Source: Clostridiaceae bacterium DTU079 (GTDB lineage Bacteria > Bacillota > Clostridia > Acetivibrionales > Acetivibrionaceae). Taken from it: a DNA stretch of 43,758 bases. Shown piece by piece: positions 35,682-43,758 of this stretch. The position numbers were made by a program, and so were the translations under genes. Location: NCBI GenBank assembly GCA_001512505.1, contig LFSC01000045.1:1-43758 (forward strand), given 5' to 3'. The first letter of the stretch is position 1; each line of letters opens with the position of its first letter. Under the pieces are notes generated by a model. The model searched no databases. It saw only the letters and a list, made by a program, of their open reading frames with translations, and was not told the DNA's origin.

Positions 35682-38654
35682 TCAAGAGAACACAACTTCC
35701 ACATTATGCTCCTTACCGTCGCTAAACAACGGGATAAGATTTCCTTCTATTTCATTTCCGTCCACGGTTATTTTAGCATTTCCGTCGGCAATACGGCAAA
35801 AACCTTCCGGTTTTTTGATGCTGATATTGTATACGGCTTTACCGATATTAACCGTATATGCGGAATATTTCTCCTTTTCTCTCATAACAGGATCCATTAT
35901 GATTCCCTTTGTGGTGTACTCCAATCCGTATGCGGACATGAGCGTCAGTATCATCCATGTTGATGTTCCGCTGAGCATGGGACCGATGTTCTCTCCCGTT
36001 TCGCTGTTATTGTACTGGGTACAGAACCTTGGATTACCGCAAACAGAGAAGGGATCCAGCATTGTTCTGTACGGAGCCACAAGGTCTATCATCCAATAGC
36101 CCAGGTTTGCCAGTCTTGCGGCCAGTTCCTTGCTTTTAACCTGCTTTGCCGCTTTAAACATAGCTGCTGTAGCCATCATCGCCGCATGCTTGAACACTCC
36201 GCCATTCTCTCTGTCCCCCGGGAAATAGTGCCCTGTAGCAGTATCATCGGAGAGCTTTCCTAAATCGGTAAGCGTAACAAGCTTGAGACCGTAAGGAGTC
36301 TTCAGTGTCCTTTCAATTGAATCCAACATGATTGATATCTGCTCTTCACTTGCAGCATCAGCCAGCACGGACCAACTGAAGGAATTTAAGAAGTATGAGC
36401 CGTCAATCTCCGGGTCTGCGGAAAGCTTATCCCCTTTGGCACCGAGATATTCAAACTCATTATTTTTAAACTTGTTGAAAAGTGCCCTTGCAAAGAAGTC
36501 TTCCTTCCATGCATGCTCTTGAAGGTTTCCGTACAGCTTTTCCGACAGCTTTTTGAGATAGTCATGATACTCTATGTCTCCCTTTTTAGCACTTAAACTT
36601 ATCATCTCGTCTATTGCGACCTTCAAAAGGAAGGCATTCATTACACTTTCGGTATAATCGCTTTCAAAAGGATCTCCGAATTTTCCGCCCTTTTCTTCAA
36701 GCTGTTTGCGGTAGAGCTTCTCCTTTGTAATACCGTCAACAAAATCTTTGTCAAGCTTTAAGCAGTCATTCCAGTCCGCATTGTCCAAAAGAGGAAGCCC
36801 GTGCTTTCCAATGGATATCTCTCCGGAATATTTCAACAATGCCTTTATTGTCTCGTATACAGGTCTTGTTCTTTTCGGAGAAGTACCGGCGATTTCCACC
36901 TCTTCATCCAAAAATCCTATATCCCCGGTAAGGTTTATATAGCGGTATGCAGCCTGCACAAACCACAAAGCGTCATCGGACCATTTGCCCGGCTCTTTAC
37001 CTACCCAGAAGAAGTTGTGGTATGCAAAACCGAACTCAAATATCATTGAGCACCATTCTTTGAGCATCTGCTTTACAAATTCGCCTTCTCCCATGCCGAC
37101 AAAATAGTACATGGCTGCGAATATATCCTGAATCTCTCTGAATCCGATCTCTCTGTAACCCTTTTGAGTCTGGCAGAAAGATCTGGATACAAAGGTCTGA
37201 TACAGAACCTGGAACGGAAGATTCTTGTTTACATACGTATTAAATACGGGATCCGAGCTTTTTATCTGCATGAAGCTTCTGTACCTGTCGAAAAACTCCT
37301 TAACCTTGCTTAATGCCGCTTCTACCTCTCCATCCTTTGAGAACCGGTTAATGAGATTTTCAATTTCAATCTTGTAAGTATCTTCATTATAATTAGGATT
37401 AACTTTATTGGAAGAAAGCCCGGTAAAGTTATCCACCACAGCACTGCCCTGGGGCTTCAGCCTGAGCTCCCCTGCCAGGGCAAAGAATCCCGGTCCTTTA
37501 CGGTAAAAATGGTTGCTGAGCTTGCATACATTCTCAGGATTCTCAAGAGTTCCGTTCCCTACAAACTCGTTATAATTGGCACAAAACTCCTTGGGAAACT
37601 CGATACCGTCTTCATTTCTTATAATCATTGAACTGAACCTGATGTCCTCTTTGCATGGCTCGGGATAATAATCCGGGCTTATTGCCATGATTGAGCCGTC
37701 ATCTTTTCTTAAGATCGATGACTGCATAATTACATTGGTATAGGTTACATCCTCAAAAATAGCATGAGGTGTAGCAGGCCCGAACATACCGGTATAAACC
37801 AGCTTAATGTTCCTTTCCTTGCCGGTCAGGTTCTTTACTTCTATCCTTTGAACCTCAGTGGCCAGAGGCATTCCTTCCATCTGGGGAAGGATAAAAATAG
37901 TTCTTTTTATCTCCAGTCCGCACTTGGTTCTATACTGAATTATAGTATGGTTTTGTGAATGGGTACAGGTTGCGGACTCTATATTGGCATCGTTTGGGTC
38001 TGCAGAATAGAATATTTTTTTGAAGTCCTCCACCAGGTAAAACTGACGGTTTGCAGGAAATCCGTTCTCTTCCTGTCTCATATCCCAGCGGGTCGCCAGA
38101 ACCTGAGTTGCGGCATGGGAACGGAAGCTTCCCCTTCCCAGCCTGTCCACAACGCTTTTGGGCGTGGTTTGGAGTGCATGGTCATATCCAACCCTGTTAC
38201 CCATAAGCAGGTTTGTATAAAAGTGAGGTCCCGGCACCGGGGTACGAAGGTCTACAACATGCTCACCGTTTTCATTCAATACTCCGGCCCATTTTTCCAC
38301 ATCGGACAATATGGATTCAATATTCTCCTTTATATTTGCAGGCACTTCTACGTCCTGAACTTGGCTTTTGCTGCTTGCCAAAACCTTGATACCTTTTTCT
38401 TCCTTTACCACCATAACAGAACTGTCATCGCCCGCCAGCTTTATAAGGTATGCCGCAACATCTCTGTTTTTTAACAGCTGCAGAACCGCAGGGGCTTTGA
38501 AAGGTAAATTGGCAACCCCTACGACTCTGTTTAAACCGGTATCCAAAAACATCGCGTCATTAATCCATTCCTCTTTAAGCACACTGGCAAAGCTGCTTTT
38601 TAGCACTGCTTCCGGTGTTGTTTTTATACCTCTTGCTGCCAGCTTCTCATACAT
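35682..38654 (-). CDS. cdp: cellodextrin phosphorylase (GH94)
   Basis: 990 aa from ATG 38654, with AGGAGGAAGG upstream. It splits the non-reducing-end glucose from cellotriose and longer cellodextrins with phosphate, giving glucose 1-phosphate and saving ATP. The catalytic Asp lies in NADWNDCLKL in the second half; GKHGLPLLDNADWND is the family's hallmark. MLSGTSTWMI near residue 905 carries the Thr/Ser phosphate-binding region. No signal peptide is seen, so it is cytoplasmic. The length and the extended N-terminal part (about 170 residues before the main domain) fit cellodextrin rather than cellobiose phosphorylase. It follows cbp with a 12-nt gap. Confidence 0.93.
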   Translation of the reverse strand: MYEKLAARGIKTTPEAVLKSSFASVLKEEWINDAMFLDTGLNRVVGVANLPFKAPAVLQLLKNRDVAAYLIKLAGDDSSVMVVKEEKGIKVLASSKSQVQDVEVPANIKENIESILSDVEKWAGVLNENGEHVVDLRTPVPGPHFYTNLLMGNRVGYDHALQTTPKSVVDRLGRGSFRSHAATQVLATRWDMRQEENGFPANRQFYLVEDFKKIFYSADPNDANIESATCTHSQNHTIIQYRTKCGLEIKRTIFILPQMEGMPLATEVQRIEVKNLTGKERNIKLVYTGMFGPATPHAIFEDVTYTNVIMQSSILRKDDGSIMAISPDYYPEPCKEDIRFSSMIIRNEDGIEFPKEFCANYNEFVGNGTLENPENVCKLSNHFYRKGPGFFALAGELRLKPQGSAVVDNFTGLSSNKVNPNYNEDTYKIEIENLINRFSKDGEVEAALSKVKEFFDRYRSFMQIKSSDPVFNTYVNKNLPFQVLYQTFVSRSFCQTQKGYREIGFREIQDIFAAMYYFVGMGEGEFVKQMLKEWCSMIFEFGFAYHNFFWVGKEPGKWSDDALWFVQAAYRYINLTGDIGFLDEEVEIAGTSPKRTRPVYETIKALLKYSGEISIGKHGLPLLDNADWNDCLKLDKDFVDGITKEKLYRKQLEEKGGKFGDPFESDYTESVMNAFLLKVAIDEMISLSAKKGDIEYHDYLKKLSEKLYGNLQEHAWKEDFFARALFNKFKNNEFEYLGAKGDKLSADPEIDGSYFLNSFSWSVLADAASEEQISIMLDSIERTLKTPYGLKLVTLTDLGKLSDDTATGHYFPGDRENGGVFKHAAMMATAAMFKAAKQVKSKELAARLANLGYWMIDLVAPYRTMLDPFSVCGNPRFCTQYNNSETGENIGPMLSGTSTWMILTLMSAYGLEYTTKGIIMDPVMREKEKYSAYTVNIGKAVYNISIKKPEGFCRIADGNAKITVDGNEIEGNLIPLFSDGKEHNVEVVFS

Positions 38655-38666
38655 TTTACCTTCCTC

Positions 38667-41102
38667 CTAGCCCATTATTACTTCAACATTATGGTCTTTT
38701 CCGTCGTTAAATACCGGCAGAATGTTTCCGGAAATTTCTTTTCCGTCAACTACTATCTTCTTAATACCTTTGGAAACATGGTCAGGGTTTTTAACATTGA
38801 TAATATAGTTTGAACCCCTGTACCATCTGGTAATGGTGTATCCGTCCCAATCCTTCGGAATGCAAGGATCTACCTTCAAACCGTCGTAGTCCGGTTTAAC
38901 ACCTAAAATCCACTGGGAAATTGCCACAAAGTTCCATGCAGCTGTTCCTGTCAACCATGAGTTTTTAGCTTCCCCATGTCTTCTTGCATCCTTTCCTGCA
39001 ATCATCTGTGCATATACATAGGGCTCCAGCTTATGGATATCGCTGATGTGCTCGGTATAAGCCGGTGCAATCTTGGAATAGTATTCAAATGCCAGATCTC
39101 CTCTTCCCAATTCAGCCTCGGCACAGATTATCCATGCGTTGTTGTGGCAGAATATTCCGGCATTTTCCTTGTAACCTGCAGGATATGTGGAAATTTCACC
39201 ATATTCTATATAATATTTTGTAAATGCAGGGTTTTGAAGTACAAGTCCATAGGGAGTGTCAAGATATTTTTTAACTGAATCCAAAGCCTTCTGGGCACTT
39301 CCGTCTTCCTTTCCGATACCTGCCATTACACAGAAGCCCTGAGATTCAATAAATATCTTACCCTCTTCGTTTTCCTTGCTTCCAACCTTTCTTCCGAAAT
39401 CGTCATAAGCTCTCAGGAACCATTCTCCGTCATAACCGTACTTCATAACGGTTTCTTTCATTTTGTCAATATGCATCTGAGCTTCCTTTGCTTCCTCATC
39501 GAGTCCTTTATATTGGCAAAGCTTCACATAGTCCGCTCCGATGAACACAAACATACCCGCAATCATAACTGATTCTGCCACCTTGCCGTCCTTGCTTGTG
39601 GTGGTCTGGAAAGGCTCGTCCGGTACTGAGGAGAAGCAATTCAGATTCAAGCAGTCATTCCAGTCTGCCCTTCCGATAAGAGGCAATCCATGAGGTCCAA
39701 GATTGTTAACAACATGGTAGAAGGAACGCCTCAAATGCTCAAACATTGTATCTGCCTTAGTCTCATCATTGTTGAAGGGTACCTGCTCGTCCAATATGCT
39801 GTAATCTCCGGTTTCTTTGATATATGCTGCAGTAGCCAAAATGAGCCACAACGGGTCATCGTTAAAGTTACTGCCTATTTCATTGTTTCCTTTTTTGGTC
39901 AACGGCTGATACTGGTGATAAGCTCCACCATCCTCAAGCTGTGTAGCTGCAAGGTCCAAAAGTCTTTCCCTTGCTCTTTCCGGAATCTGGTGTACGAATC
40001 CCAAAAGGTCCTGGTTGGAATCCCTGAAGCCCATTCCTCTTCCTATACCGGATTCAAAATATGACGCACTTCTTGACATATTGAAGGTAACCATACACTG
40101 ATACTGGTTCCAGATGTTTACCATTCTATCGAGCTTCTCATCATGGCTCTTAATTGTGTATTTGTTTAAAAGGGATGTCCAGTAGTCTTTAAGCTCAGTA
40201 AAAGCACGGTCAACATCTGCGGAAGTCTTGAATTTGTCTATCATCGCATAAGCCTTTTTCTTATTGATTACGCCCTTTGACTCCCATTTTTCCTCAAATT
40301 CGTTCTCAACATAACCCAGAATAAATACCAGGTCCTTTTGTTCTCCCGGCTTAAGCTCTATTTCAATACTGTGGGATGCTACCGGTGCCCAACCGTCGGC
40401 AACGGAGTTGTTTGATTTTCCTGCAACCACTGCCTGGGGAGCTTCAAAACCGTTATACAAACCGATAAAGCTGTCCCTGTCGGTGTCAAATCCTGTGATT
40501 TTTTCATTTACGGAATAGAATGCATAGTGATTTCTACGTTCTTTATATTCTGTCTTATGGTATATAACCGAACCTTCGATCTCAACCTCTCCTGTGCTGA
40601 AGTTTCTCTGGAAATTGGTCATATCGTCATAAGCATTCCACAGACAGAATTCCAGGAATGAAAAGAGTGTTATCTTTTTATTTTGGGAACCCTCATTCTT
40701 TAAAACTACCTTCTGAACTTCACCATTATAGTTCAAAGGTACAAAGAAGGTAATCTCTGCGCTTATGCCGTTTCTCTTTCCTGTAATTTTGGTGTAGCCC
40801 AATCCGTGTCTGCACTCATAGCTGTCAAGATCCTTTTTAACGGGTGACCATCCTGGAGACCAGAAATCCCCTCCGTCGAATATGTAAAAATAGCGTCCAC
40901 CCATGTCTATAGGCACATTATTGTATCTGTACCTTGTGATACGTCTCAGCCTTGCATCTCTGTAAAAAGAATAGCCTCCGGCTGTGTTTGAAATAATTGA
41001 AAAGAAGTCCTGTGTACCCAGGTAGTTTATCCATGGATACGGAGTAGTAGGCACTGTTATAACGTACTCCCTGTTCACGTCATCAAAAAATCCAAATCTC
41101 AT
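38667..41102 (-). CDS. cbp: cellobiose phosphorylase (GH94)
   Basis: 811 aa from ATG 41102, preceded by AGGAGG; the length equals the Acetivibrio thermocellus enzyme as I remember it. It converts cellobiose and phosphate to glucose 1-phosphate and glucose in the cytoplasm. [21 protein letters not shown] begins the protein, [19 protein letters not shown] lies near residue 360, and the catalytic Asp is in [13 protein letters not shown] near 490. [16 protein letters not shown] near 735 is the phosphate-binding region. The gene is 60 nt downstream of the LacI-type regulator and 12 nt upstream of cdp, so the two phosphorylases are made together. Confidence 0.96.
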   Translation of the reverse strand: MRFGFFDDVNREYVITVPTTPYPWINYLGTQDFFSIISNTAGGYSFYRDARLRRITRYRYNNVPIDMGGRYFYIFDGGDFWSPGWSPVKKDLDSYECRHGLGYTKITGKRNGISAEITFFVPLNYNGEVQKVVLKNEGSQNKKITLFSFLEFCLWNAYDDMTNFQRNFSTGEVEIEGSVIYHKTEYKERRNHYAFYSVNEKITGFDTDRDSFIGLYNGFEAPQAVVAGKSNNSVADGWAPVASHSIEIELKPGEQKDLVFILGYVENEFEEKWESKGVINKKKAYAMIDKFKTSADVDRAFTELKDYWTSLLNKYTIKSHDEKLDRMVNIWNQYQCMVTFNMSRSASYFESGIGRGMGFRDSNQDLLGFVHQIPERARERLLDLAATQLEDGGAYHQYQPLTKKGNNEIGSNFNDDPLWLILATAAYIKETGDYSILDEQVPFNNDETKADTMFEHLRRSFYHVVNNLGPHGLPLIGRADWNDCLNLNCFSSVPDEPFQTTTSKDGKVAESVMIAGMFVFIGADYVKLCQYKGLDEEAKEAQMHIDKMKETVMKYGYDGEWFLRAYDDFGRKVGSKENEEGKIFIESQGFCVMAGIGKEDGSAQKALDSVKKYLDTPYGLVLQNPAFTKYYIEYGEISTYPAGYKENAGIFCHNNAWIICAEAELGRGDLAFEYYSKIAPAYTEHISDIHKLEPYVYAQMIAGKDARRHGEAKNSWLTGTAAWNFVAISQWILGVKPDYDGLKVDPCIPKDWDGYTITRWYRGSNYIINVKNPDHVSKGIKKIVVDGKEISGNILPVFNDGKDHNVEVIMG

Positions 41103-41162
41103 TGATAAGCCTCCTTAATATAAATTTTGTATAATTATTGTTTTTCCTTTTGTAATGCCTAT

Positions 41163-42218
41163 TTACTGCTTGTCTATTTTCATGCAGGTATCCCTGCTTA
41201 TGAACTCCGTCGGAAAATTCTCGGATTTAAAGGACCTTTCCTCTTTCTCAATACCTTCGATCAAAAGATCCGTAGCCTTTGTAACCATATCATCCACCGG
41301 CACCCGCACCGTTGTAAGGGCCGGTTTCATCTGTGATGCTACAGGGATGTCGTCAAAGCCGATTATGGATATGTCCTCCGGAACCCTTATTCCTTCCCTC
41401 TCAAAAACCTCCATTGCGGCAAGAGCCATATCGTCATTGCAAGCAAAAAGTGCCGTCGGAAGCTTTTTTAACTTTATTAGTTTTTCCACTTCATTGTAGG
41501 TTTTCTTCTTGAGAAACTCGCCCTCAAGTATAAATTCCGGCCGAATTTTGTAACCGTGCTGCTCCATTACATACCTGTATGCCTCAAAACGCTGTTTACC
41601 CGAGTAAGTCTCATTGCGCCCGGTTATTATACCAATATCATTATGCCCCAACCCGATAATATAATTCAAGGCCTGTACCGTTCCCTCAAAGTCCATGGAA
41701 TTTACAACAATAAGATTTGAATCCTTCATTTTGTGCCTTTCAATCTCTTTTGGGTCATAGTCCACAACTGCAATAGGGTATCCCATATCGGTAATTTTTT
41801 TAATTGCACAGGAATCCTTCTCGTTGCCCACAAGAATTCCGCCGCTGATCCTCTTCTGCAAAAACGAATGGTTTATCTTGGAATAGTCTTTTCCGGAATA
41901 AATGGTGTGTACAAGAACATAATACCCTCGGGTATTGGCAACATCAACTACAGCGTTAATAAAAGAAGAATAGTATGTACTCCTATATATCCTGCCGGGA
42001 CTGTCGTGTTCTGAAATACTTATTACAAACAAGCCAATCGTATTGTTGGCCTTTCCGGCCAGTATCCTTGCAGATGTATTGGGCTCATAATTGTACTTTT
42101 TAATAACTTTTAAAACCTTTTCCCGGGTTTTCTCAGGAACATTGGGATAATTGTTTATTACCCTGGACACCGTGCTCCTCGATACCCCTGCCAGCCGGGC
42201 AATATCGTCGCTCTTCAT
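41163..42218 (-). CDS. LacI-family transcriptional regulator
   Basis: 351 aa from ATG 42218 (MKSDDIARLAGVSRST), with GGAGGAAAG upstream; ten codons before it lie across the operator and ribosome site and are not part of the family. The helix-turn-helix and hinge are at residues 1-55 (MKSDDIARLAGVSRSTVSRV, NNYPNVPEKTREKVLKVI, YNYEPNTSARIL). The periplasmic-binding-like sensor domain follows (NNTIGLFVISISEHD, DIGIITGRNETYSGKQRFEAY, PTALFACNDDMALAAMEVF, ISIIGFDDIPVA). It is the first gene of an operon with cbp and cdp, and an operator-like palindrome covers the predicted start. It is probably a self-regulating repressor released by a cellulose or glucan breakdown sugar. Confidence 0.92.
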   Translation of the reverse strand: MKSDDIARLAGVSRSTVSRVINNYPNVPEKTREKVLKVIKKYNYEPNTSARILAGKANNTIGLFVISISEHDSPGRIYRSTYYSSFINAVVDVANTRGYYVLVHTIYSGKDYSKINHSFLQKRISGGILVGNEKDSCAIKKITDMGYPIAVVDYDPKEIERHKMKDSNLIVVNSMDFEGTVQALNYIIGLGHNDIGIITGRNETYSGKQRFEAYRYVMEQHGYKIRPEFILEGEFLKKKTYNEVEKLIKLKKLPTALFACNDDMALAAMEVFEREGIRVPEDISIIGFDDIPVASQMKPALTTVRVPVDDMVTKATDLLIEGIEKEERSFKSENFPTEFISRDTCMKIDKQ

Positions 42219-42229
42219 GTCTTTCCTCC

Positions 42230-42245
42230 GTAAACACGCGTTCAC
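42230..42245 (-). promoter_or_regulatory. pseudo-palindromic operator for the LacI-type regulator
   Basis: On the minus strand GTGAACGCGTGTTTAC; six of the eight positions in one half match the other. It overlaps the predicted transcription start and lies 11 nt before the regulator's ATG, so a bound regulator would block its own operon. The core resembles, from memory, the GlyR3 operator of A. thermocellus (TGAACGCG). Confidence 0.65.
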
Positions 42246-42251
42246 CAAAAT

Positions 42252-42280
42252 ATTATACTAGTAATTATGTAACTGTTCAA
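42252..42280 (-). promoter_or_regulatory. sigma-A promoter of the regulator-cbp-cdp operon
   Basis: Minus strand: TTGAAC (42275-42280), 17-nt spacer, perfect TATAAT (42252-42257). The start would be near 42245, at the edge of the operator. Confidence 0.8.
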
Positions 42281-42435
42281 GGGTGAAAATAGAAAAAAAC
42301 ATCACCGATGATTGGATAAAATCTGAAGAAATGCTCCGGCAACTTTATTTTATAAAGTAGCTTGCTTTTCAATGTTACTTTCACATTTTTCTTTACGTAA
42401 ATAACTCACACACAATTATATCGCAAAATCCTACT

Positions 42436-42471
42436 TTAAAAGGGTACCGGAAACTACCGGTACCCTTTTAA
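42436..42471 (-). terminator. terminator after the dockerin-only gene
   Basis: TTAAAAGGGTACCGG (42436-42450) and CCGGTACCCTTTTAA (42457-42471) form a perfect 15-bp stem with a 6-nt loop, 31 nt after the stop of the dockerin gene. A/T tracts on both sides could allow function in both directions. Confidence 0.9.
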
Positions 42472-42501
42472 TTCAACATCTGAAGCATTTACGCACAAAA
42501 T

Positions 42502-42873
42502 CTATATTTTCCTAAGAATCTTTTTCTTTAGCAACAATAAATCTATAGAATCTATAACACCGTCATCATTCATATCCAAATTTTCAGAATTAATTGAACC
42601 TTGTCCAATTATTCTTAATAAATACCTTTTAGCATATTGAAGGTCTATTGAATTGACCTCTCCATCCGAATTAACATCACCTTTTAAAACTTCAGGCACA
42701 TTTGCATTCCCCGTTCCATCTTCTTCAGTACTCGCAATGTAGGAATCTCCAATAGACGAAATATCCAACGTTCCCGATGCTGCCGATACCCATGAGGCTG
42801 TTACCCCAACAACCATAATACCCGCCAACACAGCTGCCGTTATTTTCGCCGTCAAATTCTTAAATTTGAACAT
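42502..42873 (-). CDS. small secreted protein with type I dockerin only
   Basis: 123 aa, with GGGAGG upstream of ATG 42873. A signal peptide runs to about residue 31 (KNLTAKITAAVLAGIMVVGV, then VSA before the cut). About 30 residues of polar linker follow, then a complete type I dockerin of two calcium-binding repeats: DVNSDGEVNSIDLQYAKRYL and DMNDDGVIDSIDLLLLKKKI, ending LRKI. Dockerins bind cohesins of the cellulosome scaffold. There is no catalytic or carbohydrate-binding domain. Positions 10-11 of both calcium loops are Ser-Ile, where A. thermocellus mostly has Ser-Thr. It is close to the next secreted dockerin protein but has its own terminator. Role is unknown. Confidence 0.9.
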   Translation of the reverse strand: MFKFKNLTAKITAAVLAGIMVVGVTASWVSAASGTLDISSIGDSYIASTEEDGTGNANVPEVLKGDVNSDGEVNSIDLQYAKRYLLRIIGQGSINSENLDMNDDGVIDSIDLLLLKKKILRKI

Positions 42874-43044
42874 ATAATTACCTCCCTCTCTAAAAAGTAT
42901 ATATAATTGTATATGCTCTATAATTTTATTATATCGTCAGGTTAGTATTACATTTCACAAAAGTCTACATAAATTGTATATTTTTTAATCCCAATACTTT
43001 TACATAAAACATACGCAAAAAAATCTCAAAACTCGGCTTAAGAT

Positions 43045-43077
43045 AAAAAAGTACCGGGATAATAAATTCCCGGTACT
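43045..43077 (-). terminator. terminator after the SGNH-dockerin gene
   Basis: AGTACCGGGA (43050-43059) and TCCCGGTACT (43068-43077) pair perfectly; the minus-strand transcript then runs into TTTTTTAT. It lies 34 nt after the stop. Confidence 0.9.
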
Positions 43078-43110
43078 CAAATAATAAACGGTTTAATCTT
43101 TCCTTAAAAT

Positions 43111-43758
43111 TTATAGTTTCCTAAGTATTTTTCTGATCAACAATGAACAGTCTAAAGAATCTACTGAGCCATCACTGTTCATATCAGCATTTTCGAAATT
43201 AATTGTATTTATACTTATCTTTCTCAAAATTACCCTTTTTAAAATTGAACAATCCAGGGAATCTACCGATCCGTCCGAATTAACATCGCCTTTTAAAACC
43301 AGAGGTGAACTTGTCGGAGTAGGGCTTGGACTGGGAGTCGGAGATACATTGCCTGCCAATGATTTCAGTACATCGATGGTATATTGGTACCACAGATTTG
43401 CTATCTTTGTATATCCGGTTTCGCTCAAGTGCAGATTGTCACCTGAAAGATCGGTGTATCTGTTAAATTGGATATCGCTGAGCTTTACAAAGTAAACCTT
43501 CTTGCCGGCATTGGCTTTTTGCTGAACTATTCCCGGAATTACCGCATTGTATTGTGTGACCATTTCCGGCCATGGATAATAATCCGCTACAAACAATGTT
43601 ATATTGGGTTTGACGGCAAATATCTGGTCTATCAAATCGCTAAGTCCTTTTGCGTTTACACCGCCGCCAAAAAACATGTCATTTCCGCCAATCCAAAGAA
43701 ATACCACATCCGGATTGTGGGTATTTAACCAACCGTTGATATTGCTCGCTATCTGAGG
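43111..43758 (-). CDS. SGNH-type esterase with C-terminal dockerin, 5' part beyond window
   Basis: 216 residues are visible, reading in frame to the window's right edge (PQIASNINGWLNTHNPD before VVFLWIGGNDMF). Motifs of the SGNH hydrolase fold are seen: GGND (block III) and DNLHLSETGY (block V with the catalytic Asp-x-x-His); the block with the nucleophile Ser is outside the window. The arrangement fits the CE3 carbohydrate esterases, which remove acetyl groups from xylan, but other SGNH enzymes are possible. A Pro/Ser/Thr linker (SPTPSPSPTPTSSP) leads to a type I dockerin with DVNSDGSVDSLDCSILKRVI and DMNSDGSVDSLDCSLLIRKI. The protein is probably secreted and bound to the cellulosome. Confidence 0.88.
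   Translation of the reverse strand, partial: PQIASNINGWLNTHNPDVVFLWIGGNDMFFGGGVNAKGLSDLIDQIFAVKPNITLFVADYYPWPEMVTQYNAVIPGIVQQKANAGKKVYFVKLSDIQFNRYTDLSGDNLHLSETGYTKIANLWYQYTIDVLKSLAGNVSPTPSPSPTPTSSPLVLKGDVNSDGSVDSLDCSILKRVILRKISINTINFENADMNSDGSVDSLDCSLLIRKILRKL

Noticed and set aside
41103..41162. Separate promoter for cbp (TTACAA, 16 nt, TATACA) between the regulator and cbp
   Set aside because: The match is weak and the gap is only 60 nt. Read-through from the regulator promoter explains expression more simply.

Overview
The window is low-GC Firmicutes DNA. It looks like a cellulolytic clostridium of the Acetivibrio (Hungateiclostridium) group, close to A. thermocellus. The evidence is a cellobiose phosphorylase and a cellodextrin phosphorylase side by side, two secreted proteins with type I dockerins at the right end, and typical clostridial ribosomal and RNA-polymerase gene order. 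The species assignment is inferred from protein resemblance recalled from memory, not from a search. Nearly every gene is on the minus strand, so transcription runs from right to left. The exceptions are a DUF192 gene (5038-5379) and a broken small gene (34826-35210).

Left end (1-5.4 kb): a divergent enzyme I of the PEP phosphotransferase system, cut by the window edge. It is preceded by an HPr-like protein whose phospho-acceptor His15 is Gly while Ser46 is kept. Then come a VanW-domain lipoprotein, a small membrane protein, and an ECF sigma factor with a zinc-finger anti-sigma factor. Three copies or part-copies of a palindromic repeat lie here. The anti-sigma gene ends inside one of them.

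Information-processing block (5.5-22.4 kb): read in the direction of transcription, rpmG-secE-nusG-rplK-rplA, L10 leader, rplJ-rplL, terminator, long leader, rpoB-rpoC, L7Ae-like protein, rpsL-rpsG-fusA-tuf. Four promoters can be placed: before rpmG, before the L10 leader, before rpoB, and before the L7Ae gene, where the -35 region is triplicated with a 12-nt period.

Metabolic and envelope block (22.5-34.4 kb): ilvD-ilvB for branched-chain amino acids (no ilvN here), a CvpA-family membrane protein with a DUF5711 propeller protein, a YkvI-type membrane protein, and a four-gene ABC cassette (GldA-like ATPase, GldF-like permease, GldG-like protein, DUF4340 protein).

Debris region (34.4-35.7 kb): a possibly frameshifted Imm50-like gene, then a fragment of group II intron domain I that abuts the first 28 codons of an IS256-type transposase.

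Cellulose-sugar block (35.6-43.8 kb): a LacI-family regulator, cellobiose phosphorylase and cellodextrin phosphorylase form one operon. It has a clear promoter and a pseudo-palindromic operator over the predicted transcription start. Further right are a tiny secreted dockerin-only protein and the C-terminal part of an SGNH esterase with a dockerin. Together these suggest extracellular polysaccharide attack followed by intracellular phosphorolysis of imported cellodextrins.

The most notable unexplained features are the family of palindromic 3'-flanking hairpins with compensatory base changes, the His-less HPr, the triplicated -35 box, the hairpin that can hide the ykvI ribosome-binding site, and the dockerin-only protein.
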